From the NCBI GenBank assembly GCA_012295275.1, contig CM022673.1, positions 401,001 through 465,000 on the forward strand: DNA of 64,000 nucleotides. The letters run 5' to 3'. The notes beneath the pieces are model-generated. The model did no database searches. It saw only the letters and a list, made by a program, of their open reading frames with translations, and was not told the DNA's origin. Positions 49,716-63,795 of this stretch are shown here, piece after piece. The position numbers and the translations under genes are program-made. Every line of letters begins with the position of its first letter. The stretch's first letter is position 1. This DNA is from Chrysomallon squamiferum (Eukaryota > Mollusca > Gastropoda > Neomphalida > Peltospiridae).

Positions 49716-50602
49716 GTCTCCCTCCTTTCACTCCTTTTCTGGTTGCAATTTAAATCTGATTTATTTATTTACATTTAGTTCCAAAGATTGTAACTGAATA
49801 AACGGGAGACTAATCGAAAGAAAGAATAAAAAGAAGCAAGAACAATAATTTAAGAAAATTCAAAAATAAAGACACAGTAAGAAATAACATGACGTTTAAG
49901 TAAAGAAAACTGCAAATCAAAGCTTAGAGGTGTTGAAATATAAACACATTTTCCAGGTTTCTTACAAGATTAAGTCCATGTTTTTTTTTTTTTTTACAAT
50001 TATTTTATTTATTTATTTTTTATTATTATTTGTTGTTTCTTACTGTCAAAAATCAATGGTAATAAAGTTTGGTTCAACGTCAGCAGTTTCAATTTCTGAA
50101 GATAAATCAAAAACAAATTAAATAACATGTCAAGAGTTACTTTTATTATTTCAATATAAAAAATATGTACGTTATTTTCAGCCAGATGATGAAGTACCAA
50201 CATAGGTCATAACGGACAAATAGAATTTTTATAAAAAGACGATTTATTTTTTCTTTGACGTATAAATTAAGACGACAGTAACAACGAAAGATAACAATGT
50301 TAACAACAACGACAACGACAACAACAACAACACAGCAATACTAATAATAACGAAAACGTTGACAGTGTTAAAACTAACTGAAGAAAGTATTCAGAATTAA
50401 GAGGTTGTTGATGAGCTACACTTCTTAGCGAAAACCAGCATGATCAGTTTTGAAAAGAGTAACATAAGAAACAGTAGAGGGTTGTTTTTTGTTGTTGTTG
50501 TTGTTGTTGGTAGTGGCGGCTTTGGTCATGTTCTTATAATGTAATGTTACTTCATTATTATTGTGATCGTCTTTATGTTTTGTTTTTGTAATCAAAATCA
50601 AA
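49072..50602. other. Intergenic DNA, nothing recognised
   Basis: T runs near 49683-49707 and 49980-49995, CAA/CGA triplets near 50302-50332, TTG units near 50487-50508. No coding signal. Confidence 0.55.
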
Positions 50603-50654
50603 GTCATCATCATCATCATTATTATCATTTTAATCATCATCATCATCATCATCA

Positions 50655-50712
<58 letters not shown>
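50603..50712. repeat. (CAT)n(ATT)n array
   Basis: CAT units change into about 18 ATT units. Confidence 0.96.
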
Positions 50713-50713
<1 letters not shown>

Positions 50714-51299
50714 AAACCGATAGATCAGTACTTGTTGAAATCTTGACATCAGCGCGCACTCTAACAAGGATCTCTCCCTCTCACCCACTCTTCATTCCAC
50801 AATCCATAACCGACTCAAGTGTCTCTTAGAAAAGCGAGTGAAAACGGTTCTTAAACCTGTTCATGATTTTATAAGTATTATAATTTAAATAACGTTCAGA
50901 CCATTTCAGTAAATAGTTACTAACACTTCATGGCCACATTTCCTCTCTTCATCGATTTCTCGTTACTTAGAACTGAAGGAAAAAAAGCAAAAAATGGAGA
51001 AAAAAAAAAGTGGAAAAATGGGCTCGCAATTCAGAATCAGCTCCGATAGATTTCTCTGTCCTATCCTATCTTGTGACCAGTAATAAAAACACTGGATTAG
51101 CATTCTCGTAATCACAGAAAGATAAAACATTTGTAATCACTATTTAACGCTTAGGGAGATATTAGGAATGATGAAGTAGTAGTAAATATCTGTAGTTGGT
51201 CGAGTGATCTGGCAAAGACACAAATATATATGCCGTTTTAATATCACATATAGAGCTGATATATGGACTCCCTAATTTCTACAGAGTGAGAGGTCAGAT
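50713..51299. other. Intergenic DNA, nothing recognised
   Basis: No gene or repeat recognised. Confidence 0.5.
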
Positions 51300-51435
51300 G
51301 TACGTATAATTGTAGCATACGTCATTTAGTTATATATAATTATAGCAAATATACGTTCTGTTATATATAATTATAGCAAATATACATTCTGTTACATATA
51401 ATTATAGCAAATATAATTTCCGTTATTTAGTTACA
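51300..51435 (+). repeat. Minisatellite, about four units of 31-37 bp
   Basis: The core TATATAATTATAGCAAATAT with a following CGTTCTG-type end repeats with 31-32 bp spacing, with diverged units at each edge. Confidence 0.88.
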
Positions 51436-51487
51436 GCACGTAATTATAGGCTTCATTACTGTCGTTTGGACATTTATTTTTCTTTTT

Positions 51488-51489
51488 TT

Positions 51490-51570
<81 letters not shown>
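51488..51570. repeat. (TTTA)n(TTA)n array
   Basis: Nine or so TTTA units followed by about 16 ATT units. Confidence 0.96.
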
Positions 51571-51573
<3 letters not shown>

Positions 51574-52326
51574 TTTTATCAGTATCGTTTCTATTACCAA
51601 ATGATCGCCAAATTATTAATTTACATTACGCAGATAATTTCGACTGATCAGTAAAATCGCAGATGCACACTATCTTACCGTTATTCGCACTTTTTTCCTA
51701 TGTCATTTATTGTTTTCCTATTACTGACATAACGGTATTTCTATACAGAAATGCACTATACGAGATTAATTTGCATAATGCAGCGAGAAGAGATTTTTAA
51801 ATCAAATAAAATTGAGCTAAATATAATTATGATAGTAAGCAGAAAGTTATTTATATTTCTTCTATATCTACACACGCAAGTTAAACATATTTTAAAGCAA
51901 AAAAAAAAAACTTAACCTCGATTAGTATAAAGATCACTGCAAATTCGTTTTCATTATTAGTTTTAACCAATTGGTATGATTTCTTTTTTTTTTTTAATGT
52001 TTGTTTTTCATTAATTACTTTTCCTCTTGTTTCTGTTGAACTGTATTCATGACCTAACCGACAAAGGTTGGGGAGGACTGCTATACACCAAAGTTATCAT
52101 AAAATATTCGCGAATTATTGACAGAGTCAATGAAGCCTGTAAATTTCCTGATAATGAAGGATTTCGTGTCGACACTGAGTCACTGAAACACGTAGAAAAT
52201 GCTCTTATGCTCATTAATGGATTCACTCAGTGGGGCATTCTTTCCCTGTCTACTTCATTCAGTGAATATTTTACTGAACGCTGTTGTCCTTCACTGATTT
52301 AGCCAGATCTCTGCCGCATGGATCAT
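51571..52326. other. Intergenic DNA, nothing recognised
   Basis: An open frame at about 52040-52300 is non-repetitive but begins without ATG and has no recognisable domain. Confidence 0.45.
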
Positions 52327-52603
52327 GACAGACACTCACACAGAGAGACAGACATACAGTCCAACAGAGATAAATGACAACAGCCATAGAGAGAAATGGA
52401 CAGAAAGACAGACATACAAAAAGATGGATATACAGATACACAGACAAATATATATATATATTGATAGAAACACAGAGAGATACACAGACAGTCACACAGA
52501 CAAATATATATATACTGGTAGAAACACAGGCAGACACACAGACAGACACACAGTCAGGGAAAAGCAGAGATGACACAGAGATCGGCGGACAGACAGACAG
52601 ACA
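52327..52603. repeat. (ACAG)n/(ACAC)n degenerate array
   Basis: About 280 bp of ACAG, ACAC and AGAG words with two TATATATA inserts (about 52450 and 52506); contains a near-duplicated ACAGACAAATATATATAT segment. Confidence 0.9.
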
Positions 52604-54007
52604 TGTTTGTTTACGTCTCACCACATGTTCAAGTTGAAAACAGAATTTAACAATAACAAAATAAAAATATTTATTATTTGTACCGAGTACACTGTACATA
52701 AGGTGACCTGGTATACTATTCAGTGACTATGGGTGTCTAATTCCTTATTGTCTACGTGAAAATATTATTTCATCGACATCACAACAACAAAAACAAAATA
52801 AATAAATAATTTAATAAAAAAAAGAGAAGAAGATTTTGGAATGTAGAGTTAATTTCAGTTTATCGTGTACATATTAGGGTTCAGATATTCCATCCTCCCT
52901 AATCAATTAATGTAGAAGGTTTTTTTTTAATGTACTTCCAGATTTAGAATTCAGTTTTTAAAGCCAACAAATGGTTTATCAAATGCTGTTTTATTGTCGG
53001 AGGTGTAGTGTATATAAAAACATTTTTACTTGAGAAAGATTATCGCCTAGCACAGCTGCTTTGTGCTTCTCTCTCACTCTCTGCATAAGTCAGGATTAAA
53101 ATGTATTGACTGGATCGTTAAATTGAAAATTAAACGTCTTTCCTCTGCAAAAACTTACATTTTCTTTATTGTTGTTGTTGTTGCTTATGGGAAGTAAAAG
53201 TTTTTCTTACGTGCTTGCCAGCTATTGCGAGAGACTGGATTAAATGACTGTGATAGAGGATTGATTAAAGAGAAAAACTTGGTGAATTTGTTAACGTGCT
53301 GTCAAGCTATTTGCCTCGTCTGTCCTGGAGCTTTACTGGGTGGACTTCGTAAATTATTATTGTTTTCTTTTATACTACAGAAAACTATTTTGAACTCTCT
53401 GCCAAAGTAAGTCTCACGTTTACCATGATTTAAGACTAAATGTTATATTTGTTTACGTCACCACCACCCCCCCCCTTCATTTGTGATGTGTTCGTTATTT
53501 TTAGCACTGTACATTGAATCAGAGTAAGTCACAGTTTGGGTGTTTTGAGTCCCCTTGATATGTAATTGCTTTTTTTTCCCTTTTTTTTGTAACTCTGCAA
53601 ATTAAATCAGGGAATAAGTCAGTCTTTGGGTGTATTCAGTTAGGCAAATATTTACATTTGTCATTATTATTCATAAACCTCATTTTTATAGCACTCCCAT
53701 CTCCAAAGTGCGTGTTTGGTTGCAAGCGTGTGTGCATCTAAATATTTGTTTATTACGGCAAAATATTAGCACAAATGTCCTCTGAAAAGCATCTTTAGCA
53801 TCGTAAACTCACGGTGGTTTGAGGGGTGGTGGCGTACACTTGTATTATAACCGCAACGTTATTATCGTATGACATCTTTTTTAGTTCGTGTTCAAAAGTT
53901 CATCCTTGACTTGATGATTAGGATCATTTTATAAACTGGAAGAATATCAAGAACAGAAATAAAATAAATATAAAATAAAAATAATTAAAACTCATTAAAT
54001 GTACCAT

Positions 54008-54400
54008 GTCTTAATAAAACTACAGCTTTGTGATTATTATTACAACTTATGTTGCTCTAAAATTTCATTAACATCATTGCTAGGTGGTGTTTTTTTTATT
54101 ATTGTGAATGCAAACGGCGATAAAATAAAAAGTATAAAATCTAATAAAATTACAATTGCGATTTTGTTTGTTCCTTTAAATGACTTCGCTATGGTTTATC
54201 AAAAATGTAAATCTTAAAACTACAGTTATGTAGCTCCTATTGTCCTAAAATTCCTTTAATAACATTGCTGTTTTCGGCTTATCTTAATCATATTTCAAAT
54301 AAAAAATAATATATTAACAAACAAATCTTAAAGATATAATTACAAAGCTAATTTTCTGATAGCTATTTGTTTTAAAATTCCTTTTAATAACATTGATGTT
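54008..54400 (+). repeat. Diverged repeats, three copies
   Basis: The theme TCTTAA, then ACTACAG or ATTACAA, then CTAAAATT or TTAAAATT, then TTAATAACATTG appears at about 54008-54085, 54211-54271 and 54328-54398. Copies are strongly diverged and unevenly spaced. Confidence 0.5.
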
Positions 54401-54511
54401 GTTTTATAATTAATTCAACTGTATCAACAGCAGCTAGTGAAGAGTTTCTGTTAAAAACAAACACAAATATTGAAATACTCGTATTTTTTAATATTATAAT
54501 TTTTTTTAACT

Positions 54512-54522
54512 GGTCATTGACC
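54512..54522. promoter_or_regulatory. IR1 nuclear-receptor-type palindrome
   Basis: GGTCATTGACC is two GGTCA half-sites inverted with one spacer base, the form bound by EcR/RXR or FXR-type receptors. A single site with no nearby gene. Confidence 0.2.
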
Positions 54523-55581
54523 CTTTAGTTTGAGCAGTTGCCTTCAGGGAAGGAATTAATTCAATAGAAACTCAATACCGGCTTTCAAAATCCCCATTAG
54601 CTCCACACTACAATCAATACGAATATGCTAACTTACAGTCAATGCAGACCACATTTTTACAAAATTAATTCGTTGGGACAAAATGAAATAATTTGTCTTT
54701 TGACTCTAGCGAATCAGCTAGTTCAGTGCACTTGTACCAGTAAACGCTATTAAAATTATTTTCAGTAACTGTTGACGAACGGTTGGTTGGTTTATTTTGT
54801 TTACATATTATTTAATTTAATTTATTTATTTAATAATTTTTATACATCGCCAAAATTAAAATTTAATTCACGTAAAACGTCAGATGACACAAGTATTTCT
54901 AAAAAATCATATTTACAGTTTGTGTTTTATGACACAATACAGAGAAAACCGATACACTAAGTCTATAGAGAATTGTGTAAGATTTAAACGTATTTGCTTC
55001 CGTAAACGTGTAAAACAGTATTAACAAATAAACTATATTTTTTACTTCTGTAAGTCCTTTATGATGACATTCCATTAACAAATATCATCATAATGGAAGA
55101 TGCTTGTTGTCTTGTAAGAACATAACAATTAGTAATGTTACCACAATTCAGATTATCAGTTCCCTATTCTCAAGCGTGTGTTTATTTTAAGACTTTTCAG
55201 CTGGTTACTTCCAAGTAATGGATAATGGTGATAATGGAAGCGATTATTCAGAAACAATGGACGCGTATTGCAGTTGGCTGCGTTCAAGCTATTATTATCA
55301 GAGCAATGTAGTCAATATTTCCAGAAAATAGCACGATATGTAGGCAATATTTCTACTTTAAACGGAACAACAAATACTATTATCTATTCCAGATAGAACT
55401 GTGATATATAGAAAATTATATTTTTGATAATTATATACCATATTCGTAAAATGAGCAGATGGAAGAGTTCAGAAGAACAATAAAAAAATTAAATTAAATA
55501 TTATCCGAATTAAGGCGTTTTGTCAATAAGACTTATTCCATGTGATCATTTTACGTCCACTGGATACATATGTGTTTATTT

Positions 55582-55713
<132 letters not shown>

Positions 55714-56240
55714 ACATAGATACTCTCTCATTCTTTATCTCTGTTTAGCCATTATCTTGATTTGAACTAAGAACTCACAAATCACGCTTTTAGAAACATT
55801 GAGCAACACTGGAGCCAGCAAGGCCAATTAGCTGGGTTTGTCGAACAAGCGACTAGCTTTGACAACATTCATCAACATTAGGCCGAGCAACAGTCGCTGC
55901 TGCTACCTACGTGTCATTGTGATTAGAAAATAATCACAGACAATGCGCATGTGCCACTGATGAGTAATGTAAACACCCCACAGCAGCAAATCAGGCGATG
56001 ACAACATCGTGTTTACGTCGTACTCTTTACAGGCCATAGCAGCCTCGCTTTTTATTGCGTCATGTAATTTAAAGTTGCTAATGCTTGTGAATCGTTTATG
56101 TATGACGTATTTGTAAAATCACTGGACTTAGAGAGGTCACAAGGCAAGCATGGAAACAGTCTAGAAAAAATTGGTTTATTTATTTATTTATTTAACAACA
56201 GAATGAATAGAAATGCCTAGTACAATTCACTTTAATCCTC
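55714..56240. other. Non-repetitive, motif-rich island
   Basis: Contains the hairpin at 55915-55945, an NRF1-like GCGCATGTGC (55945 region), and CRE-like words near 56062 and 56103. A TTTA run lies at about 56173-56195. No coding frame. Confidence 0.35.
55915..55945. promoter_or_regulatory. Interrupted palindrome with Sox-like and homeodomain cores
   Basis: CATTGT-GATTA-GAAAA-TAATC-ACAGACAATG: inner arms GTGATTA/TAATCAC are perfect with a GAAAA loop, and the outer CATTGT and ACAATG are themselves inverse Sox-type sites. Confidence 0.35.
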
Positions 56241-56780
56241 CGCTACTGGATAATATGCTGGTTTGTTGTTTTGAAGTTAAACAAACCGTCAAGAGAGGGA
56301 AAGCTTTCAAAGCGATGCCAAGCCCGTGTTTTCTTTTTCCTTAACGTCATTCCGTTGCTTGCCGTATTTTCGTGCGAGTCCTTTACGTCCATTATGACTG
56401 AAAATCCGGTCCGGAACGCAAACCTCACAGGAGAATCTGGGGACCACGCCGCGCTCACAACACGGCTCCGGAAATAATTAAATCCAAAGAAGTCTGGTAG
56501 TGTAGAGCGGAATGAAATATAATTAAATCCTGGATGTCTGATGTGGAGAAAAAAAACCGTCCTTGAATGACGAAATAAGTTAAGTCGTAACGTGTTTGAA
56601 ATTAAATAAAAGAATTAAATAATAAAAAATATTTAAAAAAATTAATAATACTAAAAAATAATAATTTTTTGTGATTGATTTTTCACGAAAAGAAAGAATT
56701 TTTTTTTTGTTTCATTAAATAATCAATTCATATTTCGCTGCTGTGGAATAATGATGATCGTGATAATGACGATGTTGATG

Positions 56781-56812
<32 letters not shown>

Positions 56813-57440
56813 TTGTGTTCGGGAATGTTTTCTGAATGTTATTACAATTTTAAATAGCTTCTCCTAAATTTGTATACTTTTTTTTCTTCTTCTAAACATT
56901 TTATCATTCACTATTACCACATCGTCGACATCGTCACAACGATTATTAGAAACTGTTTTAAGGGAACACAATCATCACACTAATCTCATCACACTAATCT
57001 CATCATACATCATGCCAAAAAAGATCATACAACCTAATTACGAAAAAAAAAACTAAATAAAAGAAAACAAATCAGTAAAAACAAAAGCAAGATAGTTTGG
57101 TCAGAGTGTACTCTTGAAAAAACAAAAGACCAACAGCTAAAAACAAAATCGTATCAATCCATTTCTGCAGCTTTTCGGAATCCAGCCCAGCCTGGTTATT
57201 AAAATGACTAAGTTCACAGAAAATTGCAGTCTAATGGGCTGCACGCACGCAATTTCAATCTCGTAAATCGCGGGAACAGCAGTTCAGATGTACGGCCTTG
57301 GTGTCGACATTTGGTCAGTGATATATGGAACACTAATTTGGTTAAAGTCGCTCCATCTCTGTCACTTCCCAGCTGAAGTCGGATGACGTGTTGCTGTCCT
57401 GGGTTTGGCATTTATTCTGTCGTTACATTGTGATGCATCG
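56241..57440. other. Two GC-richer islands in AT-rich DNA
   Basis: GC-richer, non-repetitive parts at about 56250-56475 and 57170-57430. The second contains a minus-strand ATG frame of 65 codons (57411 down to 57214, starting MPNPGQQHVIRLQLGSDRDG) without a recognised domain. AAT units at 56779-56812. No gene called. Confidence 0.35.
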
Positions 57441-57639
57441 TGTTTCGGCTAACGGACAAACAGCGAGTAATTTCTCTCTTTCATTTCACGTTTTTTTTTT
57501 TTTTTTTTATCTCTCTCTCTCTCTGTATTTCTTTCCGTGTTAAACACTGATGGGACTTTGATGGTGCCTGAAGGGAGTTAGTGGGAGTTCTCTTTACAAT
57601 TACTTTTTTTTATTTTTTAGATTAATTTATTTTTATTAT

Positions 57640-57672
<33 letters not shown>

Positions 57673-59466
57673 CAAATTCATTACTGAAACAGAAAATAAT
57701 AGTTAATCATAATTTGAAGGAAATTCTTTTATTTTTTCATTTTTTTTTACTCTTTTTTTTTTAAGTTTAGTGTTATTTGTTTATATGTTTAGTTGCTGTT
57801 GTTCTTTAGCCATTTTTTTTTTTTTTTTTTTTTGTTAGAAGAGCTAGTTAAATAAATAAATTACGATAATTATACTAAAACTTGCTAGGTAGTGTTCTCC
57901 CTCTCGCTTTCTCTCTCTCAGTCTCTCTCTCTATCTCTAACATAGTCACACACATACACACGTGTTATCTATCAGTCTTTGAATCTATATGTTAAAAGTG
58001 GTTTTTCCTCATAATGGTAAGTAACTCAGTCATATATGCATCAAAGACTGTGGTAAGACTTTTCCTGTTTATGCGACTTTTTGTTCTTTCTACCTCCGTC
58101 TTTTTCCCACTCCCTAACCTTTTCATATCTGTGTCTGAAGAACATGAAAGGAATACTTGAAAATAAAAAAATTCAAAAAGAAATTCAAAAGAATGATAGA
58201 AAGAAAACAACCAGAATGAAAGGGGGGGGAAAGAAAGCAAAAATAAGAGAAGAAAATTCTTTTTTTCACTCATGTGAATCTAACGAGACATATTTCTTAT
58301 TGATTATTATGCCGTCGTTTTCACGTCGCTTTAACGCCATTTTTAAGCGCCATTCATCCGAACTGATGAATGCTGAAGTGTGGTATTATAATCATTATTC
58401 CTCTACCAGACCTTGCAGGCAGCAGCAGAATCAGAGGCAGAAATCACGATTCGACTTTTATCTCGTTCTCCTCCCACCACCACCATCATCATCATCACGA
58501 AAATGCGTATTAACTCGGACAGGATTCCATCGCATCTGTTTAAACGTAGACATCCAGATGTACTTTTTACGACCATCACAACACAAGTCCTGTGTCTCTT
58601 TTCTCCCCGTAACGGCTGATAACGGCGTTAAAATGATGTTTATAAGGCACATCTTGTCGCTCGTCTTGCAAAGATGACGTCTGTCCATTTGTGTATCACT
58701 GTACGTCTGGGAATTGGCCGCGATCTTGGGAGATATCTGAGTTAGCTACTTGATTATGGTGTGATATCAATACGTAATAAACATCGTATTTCAAAGAGCT
58801 AGGACGCCTTGCGACATCAATGGGACTAAATTACTGCTGCAAACACATCGTGTTCTTGTGATTTGATGGCGGTTTGATGGTGATTTAATGAAAGAACGTT
58901 GCGAAGGGGAAAAAAAAAAAGTTTACGAACCGAATAACACTAGTAATTTAGAGGATTTTGACGCTGCAGATTATAGGAGTGTTTTAAAGTTATTTAAAAG
59001 AAAACATTTCTTCATTTAGTTGGTGTGTTTACTTTAGTAAATTATTGACATTTTTTACTGTAGCTGTTGTTTTGGGTTGTTTTTTTTTTACCTTTATTAT
59101 AACATTTCGAGTTATCAAGTCACTGACTGCAGCTTGGATGACTATACATACCACTATGATATTTGATTTGATTATATATATATATTCTGTGTGTGTATGT
59201 GTGTGTGTGTGTGTGTATATATATACAAACACACACCAATACATCCATACAAACATATAAATTATCTTATCTACTTAACTTTTATATTTTTCTTCTTTCT
59301 TTTACATTCTGTTATAAACACAATATAGTGTATGATATCTTTATTCAGCATATTGTTATAATCAGCATCATTCTGTAATATTCCATGGTTTATCATTTCA
59401 CATAAGTTTCAACGTCTAAAATTACTTTTCATGAATTAGATTTGAAAACTGTGAAACGCTTTAAAA
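57441..59466. other. T-rich intergenic DNA, nothing recognised
   Basis: Long T runs near 57491-57509, 57643-57672 and 57811-57833; a short TA/GT/TA array at 59175-59226. Open frames at 58081-58690 are composition-driven and lack domains. Confidence 0.5.
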
Positions 59467-59534
59467 TACTACTACTACTACTACTACTACTATTACTACT
59501 ACTACTACTACTACTACTACAACTACTACTACTG

Positions 59535-59563
<29 letters not shown>
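59467..59563. repeat. (ACT)n(AAT)n trinucleotide array
   Basis: About 22 ACT units with two variants, then about nine AAT units. Confidence 0.96.
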
Positions 59564-59566
<3 letters not shown>

Positions 59567-59872
59567 CCAAACCTGAAACCTTAAAATAGAGAGCTTGAAG
59601 ATAAAAAGAATTAATAATGCAGTTCCTAAGTAAGATAGTTTCTCCACCATAATGAAAGTTTTGTAGTGTTGGATTAAAGTGGCTCCGGTTCAGAGAAATT
59701 CTAAATTATCAATAGAAAAATAGCAGAGGGAGAAAAACGGACATCAAAGGTCGCTTTACGGGATGGTCAATCTTCTAATGACCTTTTCCTACCTCGCAGT
59801 GGTGATTATATCTCGGAAACGGTAAAGACATTAAATCGAAATCACCATCACGTGTTTAATTAAAGAGCTATG

Positions 59873-59908
<36 letters not shown>

Positions 59909-61416
59909 GGTCGACAATTACTGTCGAGATTTCTGTGACTGATATTAGAGTGGAGTTTGTGAATTGCGAAGTGTTGTGCAGATTCGAGTCAAGTAACTAA
60001 AAACATCGATCATCCGTGCATATTAATTGTGCTAAGCTTCCATTTTCAGACAAGCTAAAGTACTGTGAGGAAGTTAATGTTACTTAAAACACATGAATGA
60101 AAGTTGTACGTTATCTGCTCCTACGGTATCCTCACAACTGTCATAATTACAATTGTATCGAGATGTTGCTCTTAAATAGGAGAAGGAATCTGAAATAATT
60201 TTTTAACCAAAATTCCAATTGTGAAGCACTGTACTCAGATTATAGTGAGTTTATTCAATTAGTAGCTTTTGTGACATTTGGAGGTATATATATATATATA
60301 TGTATGTATGTATGTATAAAACTGTGGAATGTCAAATCATGGCATACTTTGCACCATCGCTGGACTTCAGAAAATGGAGTATTTGCTGCCGGTAGTCATA
60401 CAATAAACAACAATGTTGGATCATACCATTTTAATCCAGATAACAGAAAGAGGATTAAGTGTGCACCAAACTTTGACCTGTGCTGTTACAAACTGCATGT
60501 CAAATAAGTGTATGAATAATGGGAGGTAATCCCTCCTATTACACGTAGCAGCACAAATTTGACATGTTAACTTTTAGTTCACGTAAGCTAGTAATAACTG
60601 TTAGTAAAAGGTATGAAGTATTCGAGTTGACAGTCGAGTTGGATGTTGGGTAGGATCACACAATCATTCCAGATAAAGTCAGACGGTGGGAATAAATAGA
60701 AAGAGAAAAAGAGACAGAAGAAAAAGAAAGAGAGAGAGAAAAAACGAGAAAAAGAGGGAGAAGTTGACACAGCAACAGTGAGAGAGGGGGAGAGAGAGAG
60801 AGAGAGAGAGAGGGGGGGAGAGAGAGAAGAAATGTAGGATTATGCAGATGTGAACTAAAAATAAGACAAAACTGACAATAATTATTTAGCCGATCTCGGT
60901 GTTAACGACTGTAAAAGAGAGCGAAAAGAAAGACAAAAGGAAGAACCATCACCCAGCACAGACTGTTTATCAAAGCGTCTCCCAGTGGCGTAGTTTCCAC
61001 ACGTCAAGTATCAAGTTAGTTCCAATCTCCAGACGACATCAGTCAGTCTGTAACGATCTTTCTTAGCAGATTAACTCCGGATGAAGTGACTTGACAGGCG
61101 GCAGCGAATCAACACAGAATCAGCATCGAATCAGGTGCGATTCAACAGCAGGTTGTCCATAAAATAAAGTTGTTTAATTCTCCCACTGATACAGTGCAGT
61201 GAGGCAAATGAAGGATGGAAATGAATCCCACCATTGCAGTTAATTGGTTTGAAATAATGGTAACGTTATGTAAACGATTATTCATGTCGTTTTATGTTAA
61301 CTTCATAGATTACTGAAAATACGGTAAGTATTCCATGATAAGAAAGTGAACTGACAGCTGATTATAAGTTACACCTAGATGAGGTAATGTGTACTGAATC
61401 TGATTCATTTAAATCA

Positions 61417-61418
<2 letters not shown>
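59564..61418. other. Intergenic DNA, nothing recognised
   Basis: T run at 59881-59908; purine-rich zone with GA units at about 60700-60830. A frame at 60271-60507 after a TATG run is non-repetitive in its second half but has no recognised domain. Confidence 0.5.
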
Positions 61419-61902
<484 letters not shown>

Positions 61903-62239
61903 TTTTCTCTTTTGGTTTTCATTTTTTTTTTCGTTTTGATTTTTTTCTTTTTCTTTTCTCTTTTTATTTTCTGTCAGATAATTTGTTTGTGTACTTTTTA
62001 AAAACATTTATTTGGAATCCTTTGATTTGTATAATTTTATACATTTTTTTCGCTGTCTTTCTTGTTGAAATTATCTCTCTTTCTTTTATTTCCTGTTTCA
62101 GCTGATGTCAAACAAAAGAAGGAAAAACACGATGACTTTGCAAAACGCCTTCTGATAGGTCAATCAACTTGATAAAGAGCAACGAACGATTTTTCTACTT
62201 GTAAAAGCTAGTTTTAAATAATCATGCATATGTTTTTTT
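61903..62239. other. T-rich DNA, nothing recognised
   Basis: TTTTC-rich sequence after the GA array; no gene seen. Confidence 0.6.
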
Positions 62240-62361
<122 letters not shown>

Positions 62362-63670
62362 AAGACCAAGAGCGTAGATTAATAGACTGAAGTAAAAATT
62401 AATAAACTTTGGTGTACCATTTCGTCATTTTTCGGTTATAGTCAGTGCTACATGATTGGTTTCTAAAATGCTGTTTCCACTCAAAAGCGTCCTGAATGAT
62501 AACCAACGGGTTTTCTCTTTGAAATCATCAGTAAAAATTATGAATCAAGCTTAAAATAAAAGAACAAAAGAAAAACAAAACAAAACAAAACATTTGTGAT
62601 GTCATTATAAAGCAAGCGTTCATTCACGACCTTACTGCTCCACTGTTGTCAAATTAATGTTAAATATATATTAATTTTTTGGTCGCTGAATCATAATAAT
62701 AATAATGCTGATGATGATGACAATATTACAATGAAAGAAAATTTAAAACAAAAATAGTAATAGTAATAATAAGAATGAACTTATCTATGACAGAAAGCAA
62801 ATATACAAGCATCAAATTCAAATTTTCAACCATGGTTTTATCGAGAAAGCCAACAGCACATAATGGTTAAATTACATCTTTGTCCATATTCAACAGCGTT
62901 TGGGTTGTGTGTATTTGAAATAATCATCGATTTTTTTTCCTTCTCTTTAATTTTTATAACTCAAGTCGTTAACATTTCGTTTTTCTTTTTTCTTTTCGTT
63001 TCTCAAGTACGCTAACACTACAAGAAGACAGACAAGCGCAAACGTAAATCGGTCAAAATGAAAAATAAATTAAAGTGAAAAAAAAAAAAAAAAAAAAAAA
63101 AAAGAGAGAAAAAATGATTAAAAAAAAATAATAAAATTAAATTTAAAACAGAATAGTAACGCTTTGCAGTTACAAAATTATTAAACAGAGCAAATTAAAC
63201 GAACTAGTTAAAGACTTCAAAAAAAACGAAGATACGTATTTCACAGAACAAAAAAAAAAAAAATAATAATAATAATAATAAAAAAATAAAAAATAATAAT
63301 AATATAAAAAAATAGAAATAAACAATTAAAATGATCAAACAATGTTCGTGTAACTGGAGTTGGAATAAGTCGTTGTTCACAGTCTCTCTCCCTCTCTCCC
63401 TCTCTCCCCTCTATCGCTCGTTTACTGCCCCCCCCCTCTATTTCTATCTCTTTCTACGATAACTACACGACCACAACCATCACTACTACTGCTACTGTTG
63501 TTATTATTGTTGTTGTTGTTGTTTCTGATACTGCTGCTGTTTTTGTTGTTATTGTTGTAGGAATATCTTTTAAACGACTATAAGCACAACAAACAAATAA
63601 AGCATAGGAAATAAACTCCCTTTAAATGCCTTGCATTAAACAATAAACAAATGAATAAATAAATAAATAA
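62362..63670. other. AT-rich intergenic DNA, nothing recognised
   Basis: A runs near 63078-63103 and 63250-63263, AAT units near 63264-63305, TTG/CTG triplets near 63485-63560. No gene seen. Confidence 0.6.
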
Positions 63671-63795
63671 ATGCTACTACTACTGCTTCTACTACTACTA
63701 CTACTATTACTATTACTACTGCTACTACTACTATTATTACTACTACTGCTAGTATTACCACCACCACGACCATTACTATTACTACTTCTACTAAA
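63671..63795. repeat. (ACT)n-type trinucleotide tract
   Basis: About 125 bp of ACT units with TTA, GCT and CCA variants; similar triplets reappear at 63920-63970. Confidence 0.94.

Larger units (their letters stand above)
52604..55581. other. AT-rich intergenic DNA with little repeat content
   Basis: A run of C near 53468-53477. The diverged 54008-54400 repeats and an IR1 motif are listed separately. Frames such as 53225-53410 show no domain. No gene seen. Confidence 0.5.

Noticed and set aside
52027-52302. 91-codon frame
   Set aside because: Non-ATG start and no recognisable family; treated as background.
58081-58677. 198-codon frame
   Set aside because: It starts without a convincing ATG, has low-complexity serine/proline stretches from triplet repeats and shows no domain.
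60271-60507. 78-codon frame whose second half looks non-repetitive
   Set aside because: Its start is within a TATA/TATG repeat, no splice acceptor or domain could be supported.
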